Of a stretch of 32,709 nt of DNA, positions 7,566-15,354 are shown piece by piece. Source of the stretch: an uncultured Acidimicrobiales bacterium (GTDB lineage Bacteria > Actinomycetota > Acidimicrobiia > Acidimicrobiales > SHLQ01); the NCBI GenBank assembly GCA_938023735.1, contig CALJDK010000042.1, forward strand, positions 1 to 32,709, in the 5' to 3' direction. The first letter of the stretch is position 1, and the number at the start of each line of letters is the position of its first letter. A program made the position numbers and the translations under genes. Under the pieces are notes generated by a model. That model did no database searches and was not told the origin of the DNA. It saw only the letters and a program-made list of their open reading frames with translations.

Positions 7566-9078
7566 ACCGGACACTATGCACAGTTCACTCGAGGCTCGCA
7601 TTGCCGAGCGGGCGCTTTCGTACGTGGTCGATTCGCCCACGGGCACTGATCCGGTTATTCATCTCGCCTCCCCTGACGAACTCACGGGTCTTTTCGCCGA
7701 GGCGGTTCCATTCGGGTTTGACGAGCACGAATCGGCCCACGACGACGATTCGATCGTTGCGGCGGTCGACCTGGTCATCAAACATTCGGTGCACACCAGC
7801 CACCCCCGGTTTGTGAACCAGAACTTTGCCGGCCCCGACCCGGTTTCGGTTGTCGGCGACTGGTTGGGAGCAGCGCTCAACACCACGGGCGCCACCTTCG
7901 AGGCGGCCCCGGTGTTCACGCTCATGGAGAGCGCGGTGCTGTCGAAACTGGGACGCATTGCCGGTTATGTCTCCGGCGATACCGACGACATTCCCATGCT
8001 TCCGCCCGGGCTTTTCTGCCCCGGTGGATCCACCGCCACCCTGTATGCCCTGCAGCTCGCACGGCATCGGCTTCGGCCCGACATTCGTCGCACCGGCGCG
8101 ACTGGGGAGCGGATGACGCTCTTTGTGTCCGACTCCGGTCACTATTCGGCAAGCAAGTCGGCCGCATTGTTGGGTATCGGCACCGATGCGGTCATCAAGG
8201 TCGAGTCCGATGCCAACGGCGCAATCGTGTCGTCGGCGCTTCGGTCTGCGGTCGCTGCCTCGCAAGATGCCGGCGAGGTTCCCTTTGCCATCATCGCCAC
8301 GTCGGGAACCACAGTCACCTCGGCGTTCGACGATCTCAATGCGCTGGCCGATATTGCGGAAGAGTTCGGTATCTGGCTACACGTCGACGGTTGCTACGGC
8401 GGATCCGCGTTGTTCTCGCCCACTCACCGGCACCTGCTCGATGGTGTCGAGCGATCGGATTCGTTTGTGTGGAACCTGCACAAGATGATGGGCATGACTC
8501 AGCAGTGCACGGCGCTGTTGGTACGCGAGCCCGAGCTGCTGGCACCATGCTTCGCCCTGCATGCCGACTACCTCTTTCAGCCCGACAAACTCAATGCGCA
8601 GTACGACTCGGGCGATCGCACCTTTCAGTGCGCTCGCCGCATCGATGTGCTCAAACTCTGGCTTGCGTGGAAGCACTACGGCGACGACGGCTTTGCCGCC
8701 CGTATCGACCATGCAGCTTCCATGGCCGAGCACGCACGGGGTCGCATCGACGCATCGGGTGGTGAGTTCGTCGGCGTCGTTGGCAACTTCACCAACGTGG
8801 TGTTTGCCTGGATTCCGCCGGGTCTGCGACCGCTTTCGCTCTCGCCCGCCGAGATTGACGGTCTCGCCCCCGAGGTCCACGACGAGCTCCATGCGTTGGC
8901 CCCCAAGATCAAAGCCCGGATGCAGGCCGAAGGCACGGCCATGGTCGGGTTTCAGCCCATCGAAGGCCTCAATACCTTCCGCCTGTTGTTTATGAACCCC
9001 GACGTATCCACTGCCGATGTCGACGCGATGCTCGACGTCATCGCAACCTACGGCGCCGACGCTACGGCCGCCGTGTAG
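7555..9078 (+). CDS. PLP-dependent group II decarboxylase, glutamate/cysteine-sulfinate type
   Basis: A 507-residue enzyme of the GAD/CSAD branch. SGHYS (His196) provides the ring-stacking His, HVDGCYGGS supplies the PLP-nitrogen Asp278, and WNLHKMMGMTQQCTALL holds the Schiff-base Lys310. The segment DYLFQPDKLNAQYDSGD, followed by QCARRIDVLKLWLAWK, closely mirrors animal glutamate and cysteine-sulfinate decarboxylases. Substrates could be glutamate, aspartate, cysteine sulfinate or cysteate. The family-typical NPHK is NLHK here. I chose ATG 7555, which overlaps the upstream stop by 11 bp and has GGAA a few bases before it; ATG 7576 is the alternative. Longer in-frame starts upstream lie inside the dehydrogenase gene and give non-family sequence. 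Confidence 0.88.
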   Translation: MSSRPDTMHSSLEARIAERALSYVVDSPTGTDPVIHLASPDELTGLFAEAVPFGFDEHESAHDDDSIVAAVDLVIKHSVHTSHPRFVNQNFAGPDPVSVVGDWLGAALNTTGATFEAAPVFTLMESAVLSKLGRIAGYVSGDTDDIPMLPPGLFCPGGSTATLYALQLARHRLRPDIRRTGATGERMTLFVSDSGHYSASKSAALLGIGTDAVIKVESDANGAIVSSALRSAVAASQDAGEVPFAIIATSGTTVTSAFDDLNALADIAEEFGIWLHVDGCYGGSALFSPTHRHLLDGVERSDSFVWNLHKMMGMTQQCTALLVREPELLAPCFALHADYLFQPDKLNAQYDSGDRTFQCARRIDVLKLWLAWKHYGDDGFAARIDHAASMAEHARGRIDASGGEFVGVVGNFTNVVFAWIPPGLRPLSLSPAEIDGLAPEVHDELHALAPKIKARMQAEGTAMVGFQPIEGLNTFRLLFMNPDVSTADVDAMLDVIATYGADATAAV

Positions 9079-9082
9079 TTGG

Positions 9083-11587
9083 ATGTCGCGTAGCTACCTC
9101 AAGCGCCGCTCCGTCGGCGATGCCGTCGCCGACGCCGACGTCGCCGACAAGGTCCGCGACATGCTGGTCGAGCTGCGGGCAGGTGGAGAGGATCATGCCC
9201 GCGTTCTTGCGCAATCCTTCGACGGATGGGCGGGCCCGATACTGGTCGACCCCTCGGCCGTTCAGGCGGCCCGGACATCGCTCGCTCCCACGCTTCTTGA
9301 CGACATCACCGAGGCACACCGCAACATACGTTCCTTCGCCCTGGCGCAGCGTGAATCGTTGCAACCCTTCGAGGTCGAGGTTGCGCCCGGATTACGGGCC
9401 GGACATCGCCTGGTACCGGTCAATGTGTCGGGGTGCTATGTGCCAGCGGGCCGGTTTGCCCACATTGCCTCGGCGCTGATGAGCATCACCACGTCGAGCG
9501 TGGCCGGGGTTGAAACCATCGTGGTCGCCTCGCCGGCCCGCGACGACCGCGGTGGTGTGCACCCCGCAATTCTGGCTGCGGCCGACATCGCCGGCGCCGA
9601 CATCATTCTGGGTCTTGGCGGCGTACAGGCCATCGCTGCCCTTGCGTTTGGACTCTTCACCGACAAGCCCGCCGACATCATCGTCGGCCCGGGCAACGCC
9701 TATGTGGCCGAGGCCAAACGGCAGCTCTTTGGCGAGGTGGGAATCGACGTCATCGCCGGACCGACCGAGTCGATGATTGCCGCCGACGAAACCGCCGATG
9801 CGCACCGCGTAGCCACCGACCTGGTCGGTCAGGCCGAGCACGGACCCGACTCGCCCGTGTGGCTGGTCACAACTTCGCCCGAACTGGCCGCCGACGTTGC
9901 CCAACGGGTTCCCGACCTTGCGGCAGCACTTCCCGAGCCCGCCCGCACGTCGGCCCAAACAGCCTGGAAGCAACACGGCGAAATCATCGTGGTCGAAACC
10001 CGCGACGAGGCGGCGACCGTGTGCGATGAGTATGCCGCCGAACATCTCCAGGTGATGGCCGTCGACCTTGCGTGGTGGCATCAACGGCTCACCAACTACG
10101 GCTCGCTCTTTCTTGGCGATCAAGCAACCGTGACCTTCGGCGACAAGAGCGCCGGGCCCAATCACATCCTGCCCACCCGTCGGGCCGCTCGGTATACCGG
10201 TGGCCTCAACGTCCTGAAGTTTCTGAAGCAGCTCACCTATCAAGAGCTAACCCCCGAAGCGGCCCGATATCAGGGCGAGTTGGCCGCCCGAATCTCGCGA
10301 TACGAGGGCATGGAGGGCCATGCCAGATCGGCCGATCTGCGGGCTCAGACCCCCGCCCCCACCTCCGCCTTTGCTGCCTCCGCCATTTCGGCCACACCCG
10401 ACGCGGCACCAGCGCTCGATCTTGACTTCACCGGCCAGGAACAGTTGCCCAAAGCTGCGGTGCTGCGAGCCAACGAACTTCTCACGTCGGGAAAATTGTT
10501 TCGCTACGGCGAGGCCGGCGCCGAGCAAATGGACGCCGCGCTGCTGGAAGAAGAGTTCGCCGCATTGGTGGGTCGCCGATTCTGCGTGGCGTTCAATAGC
10601 TGTGGTGCCTCATTGGCAGCTGCGCTCATTGCCGCTGGTGTTGAGCGGGGCGACAAGGTGCTCATGAATGCCTTTACCCTTGCGCCGGTTCCGGGGGCCA
10701 TCGCGCATGCTGGGGCCGAGCCGGTCTTTGTCGACATCACGTCGGACTACCACATCGATCTCGACGACCTTCGTCGTCAGCATGAGGCCAGCGGCGCTAA
10801 CTGGTTGCTGCTGTCGTATATGCGGGGCCACATCCCCAACCTCGATGAAGTCTTTGCCGTGTGCGCAGAGTCCGGAATCACCGTTGTCGAAGACTGTGCA
10901 CACACGATGGGAGCCGGCTGGGATGCTCGGCCCACCGGAACCTTCGGCATCGCCGGTTGCTTCAGCACCCAAACGTTCAAGCACGCGAACTCGGGCGAAG
11001 GTGGCCTGCTGGTTACTGACGACGAAGACCTGGCCGCCAAGGCAACGCTTCTGTCGGGCTCGTACATGCTGTACGGGCAGCACGGAGCTCGGCCAAGCGA
11101 CGAGGTGTTCGAAAGGCACCGGCTCACCACCCCCAACTTCTCGATGCGAATGAGCGCGTTGGCGGCTGCACTGGTTCGTCCACAGCTGCACGAACTTCCG
11201 CGGCGCTCGCAGATATGGAACGAACGGTATCTACAGCTGGCCGAGGGACTTCAGGCCGTCGAGGGCATCAACGTTCCCGAGCGCGATGCCCGAGAGCAGT
11301 ACGTGGCGTCGTCGATCCAGTTCAACGTGACCCAGGCCGACTCTGCAGCCATAGGCGGGTTCGTCGAGCGGGCAGCTGCTAGCGGCGTGGCATTGAAGTG
11401 GTTTGGTGCCGATGAACCACGGGGATTCACCAGCCGGTTCGACCATTGGCGCTACACCGAAGAGCAGTCGGCTCCGAAGGCTGCCGCCGTGCTGTCCACC
11501 ATGCTCGATATGCGAATTCCTCTGTCGATGACGCCGGTTCAAGCCGACCAGATCGTCGCGATCATTGCTGAAGCACTGACTCCGTAG
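9083..11587 (+). CDS. Bifunctional fusion: histidinol-dehydrogenase-family domain + DegT/DnrJ/EryC1 aminotransferase
   Basis: An 834-residue fusion. Residues 1-420 are a HisD-family NAD-dependent dehydrogenase with every catalytic position present: Q250 and H253 (GQAEHGPDS), E320 and H321 (AAEHLQV), D354 (FGDKSAGPNH) and H413 (EGMEGHARSADLR). These correspond to E. coli HisD Q259, H262, E326, H327, D360 and H419. It reads GPTES where true HisD usually has GPSE, so it may be a paralogue such as a sulfopropanediol-dehydrogenase-type enzyme. An Ala/Pro/Thr linker (422-446) leads to a fold-type-I sugar-aminotransferase domain (450-834) with D604 (VEDCAHTMGA) and PLP Lys633 (TFKHANSGEGG). ATG 9083 lies 4 bp after the previous stop. 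The order suggests alcohol to aldehyde or acid oxidation coupled with transamination; the substrate is unknown. Confidence 0.85.
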   Translation: MSRSYLKRRSVGDAVADADVADKVRDMLVELRAGGEDHARVLAQSFDGWAGPILVDPSAVQAARTSLAPTLLDDITEAHRNIRSFALAQRESLQPFEVEVAPGLRAGHRLVPVNVSGCYVPAGRFAHIASALMSITTSSVAGVETIVVASPARDDRGGVHPAILAAADIAGADIILGLGGVQAIAALAFGLFTDKPADIIVGPGNAYVAEAKRQLFGEVGIDVIAGPTESMIAADETADAHRVATDLVGQAEHGPDSPVWLVTTSPELAADVAQRVPDLAAALPEPARTSAQTAWKQHGEIIVVETRDEAATVCDEYAAEHLQVMAVDLAWWHQRLTNYGSLFLGDQATVTFGDKSAGPNHILPTRRAARYTGGLNVLKFLKQLTYQELTPEAARYQGELAARISRYEGMEGHARSADLRAQTPAPTSAFAASAISATPDAAPALDLDFTGQEQLPKAAVLRANELLTSGKLFRYGEAGAEQMDAALLEEEFAALVGRRFCVAFNSCGASLAAALIAAGVERGDKVLMNAFTLAPVPGAIAHAGAEPVFVDITSDYHIDLDDLRRQHEASGANWLLLSYMRGHIPNLDEVFAVCAESGITVVEDCAHTMGAGWDARPTGTFGIAGCFSTQTFKHANSGEGGLLVTDDEDLAAKATLLSGSYMLYGQHGARPSDEVFERHRLTTPNFSMRMSALAAALVRPQLHELPRRSQIWNERYLQLAEGLQAVEGINVPERDAREQYVASSIQFNVTQADSAAIGGFVERAAASGVALKWFGADEPRGFTSRFDHWRYTEEQSAPKAAAVLSTMLDMRIPLSMTPVQADQIVAIIAEALTP

Positions 11588-11589
11588 CC

Positions 11590-12516
11590 CTATCCGTCGG
11601 TGCGGGCTTGGGGCTCAATGCTCCACGTCCAGGTTTCGCCGTCGGCGGTAACCGACAACTCATAGTTGAAGCGATCGCCGGCCGCTACGTCGACCGGTTC
11701 AGCAAGTGGAAGGAATCCCTGGGACCAGCTTGAGCCTTCACGCGGTGGCGAGTTGTCGGCGGTAACGCCCGGGCAAAGCAGCGAGTCGAACCAGACCGCC
11801 AGGCCATGAAGTGTGCCGTCGCGGTCGGCTTGCACATGCCCGGCAGAAGCGACCGTTTCGTTTGGTGCAGTGGTGAGGTCGATGTCGGCGGCAAGTTCGG
11901 GTTGGCCGAGAAGGTGGCGGGGCTCAAGGTCGGCAAACCAGAGGGTTCGTGACGAGCGCAGATAGGCCGCCGTGTAGTCGTAGGGCAGTTCCGGATCGAA
12001 CCAGTCGGTGACCAACGAGTGATCGTCGAAGGACTCGGCGGCAGCGACCCACATGCGGAGCTGCCGAGGAAGCACCGTTGCGTCCGGCCGAAGCAAGCGA
12101 GCGCGGGCATCGGCGGTCCAAGCGATAATCCCTTCGTCGAGTCCGGCGTTGCCGATGGTTTCGGTGATCAGCACGTCGGCGGGCTCGGGGATTCCCACGT
12201 CGATCGACCAGCCGCGCAGAAACTCGACCCGGTCGTCGAAGCCGTTGTCGGCGGCGATTTCACGAGCCACGTCGATCACCGGCCCGCCTTCGATTGCATA
12301 CACCTTGCTGGCCCCGGCCTCGCACGCCATGAAGGTGAGCACGCCGGTACCGCAGCCAATATCGATGACGACATCGCCCGGTTGCACCACTGCATTGATG
12401 GCCCGGCGATACGAATCCATACGGGCCGAGTCGAGCAGCATGCTCAGGTGGTAGTCGAGTACCTGCGAGTGCGACCCAATGCGCTGCCAAAACGGGCTTC
12501 CTGGCAGGTGTGGCAT
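11590..12516 (-). CDS. PRMT-like SAM-dependent methyltransferase
   Basis: A 308-residue class I methyltransferase resembling protein arginine methyltransferases. Residues 25-40 (SMLLDSARMDSYRRAI) match the PRMT signature helix. VIDIGCGTGVLTFMAC (50-65) is SAM motif I, YAIEGG carries the acidic ribose ligand, and LITETIGNAGLDEGI (117-131) is positioned as the double-E loop, although the second Glu lies in DEG. The C-terminal beta-barrel-like half (160-308) ends in WTWSIEPQ. Bacterial homologues are scattered and their substrates are mostly unknown. ATG 12516 is preferred because the 20 residues encoded upstream, from 12576, are Arg/Thr-rich and would overlap the divergent promoter. The stop is 2 bp from the convergent fusion gene's stop. 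Confidence 0.78.
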   Translation of the reverse strand: MPHLPGSPFWQRIGSHSQVLDYHLSMLLDSARMDSYRRAINAVVQPGDVVIDIGCGTGVLTFMACEAGASKVYAIEGGPVIDVAREIAADNGFDDRVEFLRGWSIDVGIPEPADVLITETIGNAGLDEGIIAWTADARARLLRPDATVLPRQLRMWVAAAESFDDHSLVTDWFDPELPYDYTAAYLRSSRTLWFADLEPRHLLGQPELAADIDLTTAPNETVASAGHVQADRDGTLHGLAVWFDSLLCPGVTADNSPPREGSSWSQGFLPLAEPVDVAAGDRFNYELSVTADGETWTWSIEPQARTDG

Positions 12517-12550
12517 GGCGACGAACCTAGTGGGTGTGGTTGCACGGCGA

Positions 12551-12579
12551 TTGACTGGGCGAAGCGTTCTGAGCATAGG
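12551..12579 (+). promoter_or_regulatory. Candidate sigma70-type promoter for the MFS gene
   Basis: TTGACT (12551-12556) and CATAGG (12574-12579) are separated by 17 bp in the 72-bp divergent intergenic region. Predicted initiation would fall within a few bases of ATG 12589, so the mRNA would be nearly leaderless; no Shine-Dalgarno sequence is present. The -10 match is poor, so this is tentative. Confidence 0.35.
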
Positions 12580-12588
12580 TTGGCCGCG

Positions 12589-13959
12589 ATGGCGACACCC
12601 GAACCGATCCCCGGAAGGGCATGGCTGGCTTTGGCCGTTGCGTCGGCAACGGTGGTCATCATCATTCTTGACTCGGGCTTCGTTTCACTGGCGTTCCCTG
12701 AAATCGAAACCGAGTTCGCCACCACTGACCGATCGACCTTGTCGTGGATCTCGTCGGGCTACTTCATCGCGATGGCGTCGCTCATGTTGATCACCGGTCG
12801 GCTGGCCGAGCGGGTTGGGGTTCGACGAGTCTTTCTGGGAGGTCTCGCAACGTACGCGTTCGGTGCGCTCACGATGGCAGCGGCGTCCACCCCGATACTC
12901 ATCATCGGAGCCCGTTTGGTGCAGGGGGCTGGCGCCGCCGCTTTGACGCCGGTTTCTCTGGCCATTGCACTCCGCGAGTTTCCGGTGAGTCGGCGCTCGA
13001 CCGCCATTGGTGGCTGGGCGGTCATCGGGGGACTGAGCGGCGTCGTTGCTCCAACGGCGGGCGCAGTGGTGATCGATGCGTTTGGTTGGCGGGCGCCCTT
13101 TGTCTTACTCGTCGGGCTTCTGCTGGGCGTGGCGTTCGCTGCGGTGCGGGTGCTCGATGCCGATGTCAGCACTGACGAGCCCTCGCCGGTCGATATCCCA
13201 AGCGTGCCGCTGGCCATTGCCGCTGTTGGCTCGGCTGCCCTGGTGCTTACCAAGGTGCGGGATTGGGGCGTCGACGATGTGCGCATCCCCGTGTTCATTC
13301 TTCTGTCGTTGGCCGCCGGGACGTTTCTTCTGCGGCGCTCGCGCACGGCACCGGGAAGCCTTATCGATCTCGGACTGTTTTCGATCCGCTCGTATTCGAT
13401 TGGTTCGGTCGCGTCGGTATTCACCCAAATCGGCTTCTTCTCGTTCTTCTTCACGGCGCCGCTGTTCTTCACCGAGGTCTGGGGCTACTCGGTGCTGGCA
13501 GCTGGGCTTGCGCTTGCGTTTCACCAGGCGGTCTCGGCGGTTGTGGGGTTGCCGCTTGGGCGAGTTGCCGACCGGCTTGGGTTGCGTCAGATCGTGGGCT
13601 TCGGCGGCCTCTTGGTGGGAGTCTCCTTTGCCTGGATGCTCGTTTTCGTCGATACCGAAGCGAACCTTGTCCTAGCGATACTGCCCGCATTCTTTGTCGG
13701 AGGAATCGGAACGATGGCCAACGGCGCATTCAGTACCTCGATTGCGCTTCGCGAGATCAGCGACGATGCGTTGGCCCGGGCTTCGTCGGGGTACTACGTG
13801 ACCCGTCGTCTGGCCTCGGGTCTTGGTGTGGTGGTCGGTACAGCGATCCTTGGCGATTCGGCCGGGCCGGAGAGTCTTAACGATTTCAAAGCCGTGTGGG
13901 TGTTCTCGGGCCTCTGCTACGTCACCTCCGGCCTGGCGGCGTTTCGCGATCGCACTTGA
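12589..13959 (+). CDS. MFS transporter, EmrB/QacA-like drug or metabolite exporter
   Basis: A 456-residue integral membrane protein. Hydrophobic segments begin with WLALAVASATVVIIIL (about 11-27). The family motif SGYFIAMASLMLITGRLAERVGVRR (about 54-78) includes the motif-A-type GRLAERVGVRR loop between TM2 and TM3. RLVQGAGAAALTPVSLAI marks TM4, and GGLSGVVAPTAGAVVIDAFGWRAPF is the antiporter motif C region in TM5. Roughly 12-14 segments follow. The fold is that of proton-driven exporters of the DHA2 type; the substrate is unknown. I start at ATG 12589; the longer open frame upstream is antisense to the methyltransferase gene and non-hydrophobic. The selenoprotein candidate follows in the same direction 31 bp downstream. 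Confidence 0.88.
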   Translation: MATPEPIPGRAWLALAVASATVVIIILDSGFVSLAFPEIETEFATTDRSTLSWISSGYFIAMASLMLITGRLAERVGVRRVFLGGLATYAFGALTMAAASTPILIIGARLVQGAGAAALTPVSLAIALREFPVSRRSTAIGGWAVIGGLSGVVAPTAGAVVIDAFGWRAPFVLLVGLLLGVAFAAVRVLDADVSTDEPSPVDIPSVPLAIAAVGSAALVLTKVRDWGVDDVRIPVFILLSLAAGTFLLRRSRTAPGSLIDLGLFSIRSYSIGSVASVFTQIGFFSFFFTAPLFFTEVWGYSVLAAGLALAFHQAVSAVVGLPLGRVADRLGLRQIVGFGGLLVGVSFAWMLVFVDTEANLVLAILPAFFVGGIGTMANGAFSTSIALREISDDALARASSGYYVTRRLASGLGVVVGTAILGDSAGPESLNDFKAVWVFSGLCYVTSGLAAFRDRT

Positions 13960-13990
13960 TCTGTCGGGCCCGATCTGTGAGCCTGCCACC

Positions 13991-15112
13991 ATGCTTACGA
14001 CCACACTCGACATCTCAGCCGAGGATTTTGCCTTGGGAACCGGCTGGGAGATTAAGCCCGAAGGTGCCTGCAAAGGCGAGGTCTGCGTGCCGCTGCCCGA
14101 CGGCTACTCCGCCCAACACGCGGCCGACCGACTCGGTATGGCCATGGTGACCAACGAGGCCTCCGGGCTCACGTCGCTCGGCCCCGAATCGCTCAGCGGG
14201 AGAGCGCTTGTAACCGCACAGGCCCCCGAAGTCGTGCTGCCCGATCTCGACGGTAACGACTTTCACTTGTCGTCGCTTCGCGGCAAGAAAGTGGTCATCG
14301 TGGCTTGGGCGCCCTATTGAGGCTGCCGCTACGACCTGCCAGGTTGGCAGGCTCTCCACGAAGAACTGGCCCCGCTCGGCGTCGAGATCGTCACCGTCTC
14401 GCTTGAGCTAAGCGATCCCGACGTCTCACGACCATTCATCGACGCAGCAAACCCCACGCATCCATCGCTGCTCGACCCAACCCACCAGCTCGATGCGTTG
14501 TTCGGAGTGGTCAATATTCCCAACATCATTTGGATCGATGAAGAGGGCGTCATCGTGCGTCCGCCCGAGCCAGGTTGGCCGCCAGGCGACGACTACCCCG
14601 ACTGGCTTCGAGGCTTCCTTGACGAGCGCGATATCGCCGTCGAGAAGAAGGCGGCTGAGATCGAGAACGACGATCCCGAACTGGCGGCACGGATGCGCGG
14701 CGGTCAGGACCGCGACACCTACCCGGATGCCATCCGAGACTGGGCGCAAAAAGGTGCCGACAGCGTCTTCGCCATGACTCCCGGTGAGGTGCTGGCGGCT
14801 TCGGCCGAGCGAGGCTCCGACAAGAGCGAGGGGGCCGCCCACTTTGAGCTAGCCAACCACCTTTGGATTTCCGGCAAGCAAGACGCGGCGATCGAGCATT
14901 TCAACGCCGCCCATCGTCTGCAGCCCGAAAACTGGACATACAAACGTCAGGCCTGGTCGCTGGTGGGTAATGAGGCCGCAGGCGGCGGCGAGATGGGCCG
15001 GTTCAACCAAGGTCCCTTGCCCGGCGCCGAAGACGACTGGCCATTCGAAGGCAACTTCATGGCCGAATCATCAGCAACCCCAGCCGGCGACTACTACCCA
15101 AAGACCCTGTAG
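13991..15112 (+). CDS. Candidate selenoprotein: thioredoxin/AhpC-TSA-like redoxin with TPR tail (in-frame TGA = Sec110)
   Basis: Reading through a single TGA at 14318-14320 gives a continuous 373-residue protein. Residues 75-215 form a thioredoxin-like/redoxin domain: APEVVLPDLDGNDFHLSSLRGKK, strand VVIVAWAPY, then Sec110-Gly-Cys112-Arg and YDLPGWQ, and the cis-proline segment VNIPNIIWID. The TGA falls where redoxins place the attacking cysteine (WAxWC), with Cys112 as a possible resolving partner. Residues about 285-335 look like a TPR pair (HFELANHLWISGKQDAAIEHF). After the TGA the frame is open for 263 further codons with coding character, and a SECIS-like hairpin lies directly downstream. 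Start is ATG 13991. A nonsense mutation or pseudogene is the alternative. Two more cysteines (27, 32) lie near the N-terminus. Confidence 0.8.
14321..14351 (+). promoter_or_regulatory. Bacterial SECIS-like stem-loop
   Basis: CCTGCC (14335-14340) and GGCAGG (14346-14351) form a perfect 6-bp stem closing the loop AGGTT. The loop begins 21 bases after the TGA and presents GGU, as the E. coli fdhF SECIS apical loop does at nearly the same distance. It lies inside the coding frame, as bacterial SECIS elements must. SelB recognition is inferred. Confidence 0.6.
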
Positions 15113-15144
15113 ACCTACGAATTTCGCAAATATGGACTTTTATA

Positions 15145-15175
15145 CCTGGCACCAAAACCCCACTTTGGTGCCAGG
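15145..15175. terminator. 12-bp perfect hairpin, possible bidirectional terminator / REP unit
   Basis: CCTGGCACCAAA (15145-15156) and TTTGGTGCCAGG (15164-15175) form a perfect stem around a 7-nt loop. It sits between the convergent redoxin and PPTase genes, 32 bp after the redoxin stop, so it could terminate transcription from either side. The GGTGCCAGG core also matches the flanking REP-like repeats. Confidence 0.5.
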
Positions 15176-15189
15176 TACCAAACCCCCCT

Positions 15190-15301
15190 TTCGGTGCCAG
15201 GAACCTTTGAGGGCTGTGGTTCCAGGTACCTAAGACCTCGTTTGGAGCCAGGAACCTTTTGGGGCTGTGGTTCCAGGCACGGGCTCGAGGCACGGGCTCG
15301 G
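15190..15301. repeat. REP-like repeat cluster
   Basis: Two 31-bp near-identical units lie at 15196-15226 and 15247-15277 (51-bp period). Each holds an inverted GGAACC / GGTTCC pair around a GGGCTGT-containing loop. They are followed by a 13-bp tandem repeat, GGCACGGGCTCG plus one base, at 15276-15288 and 15289-15301. With the hairpin at 15145 they make a GGTGCCAGG/GGTTCCAGG-rich extragenic palindrome cluster. This family differs from the repeat at 83-153. From 15302 to 15354 nothing further is evident. Confidence 0.65.
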
Positions 15302-15354
15302 GGGCGGGTGTGGGCGGGTATTTCGTCAGCTGACGTATTTGCGGGCGGCTTGGA

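Noticed and set aside
12019-12588. 190-codon extension of the MFS gene
   Set aside because: It is antisense to the methyltransferase gene and not hydrophobic; the permease starts at ATG 12589.
14498-15112. Independent gene starting at ATG 14498
   Set aside because: It is in the same frame as the upstream redoxin half and would begin in the middle of the thioredoxin fold, so it is better read as the continuation past the TGA.
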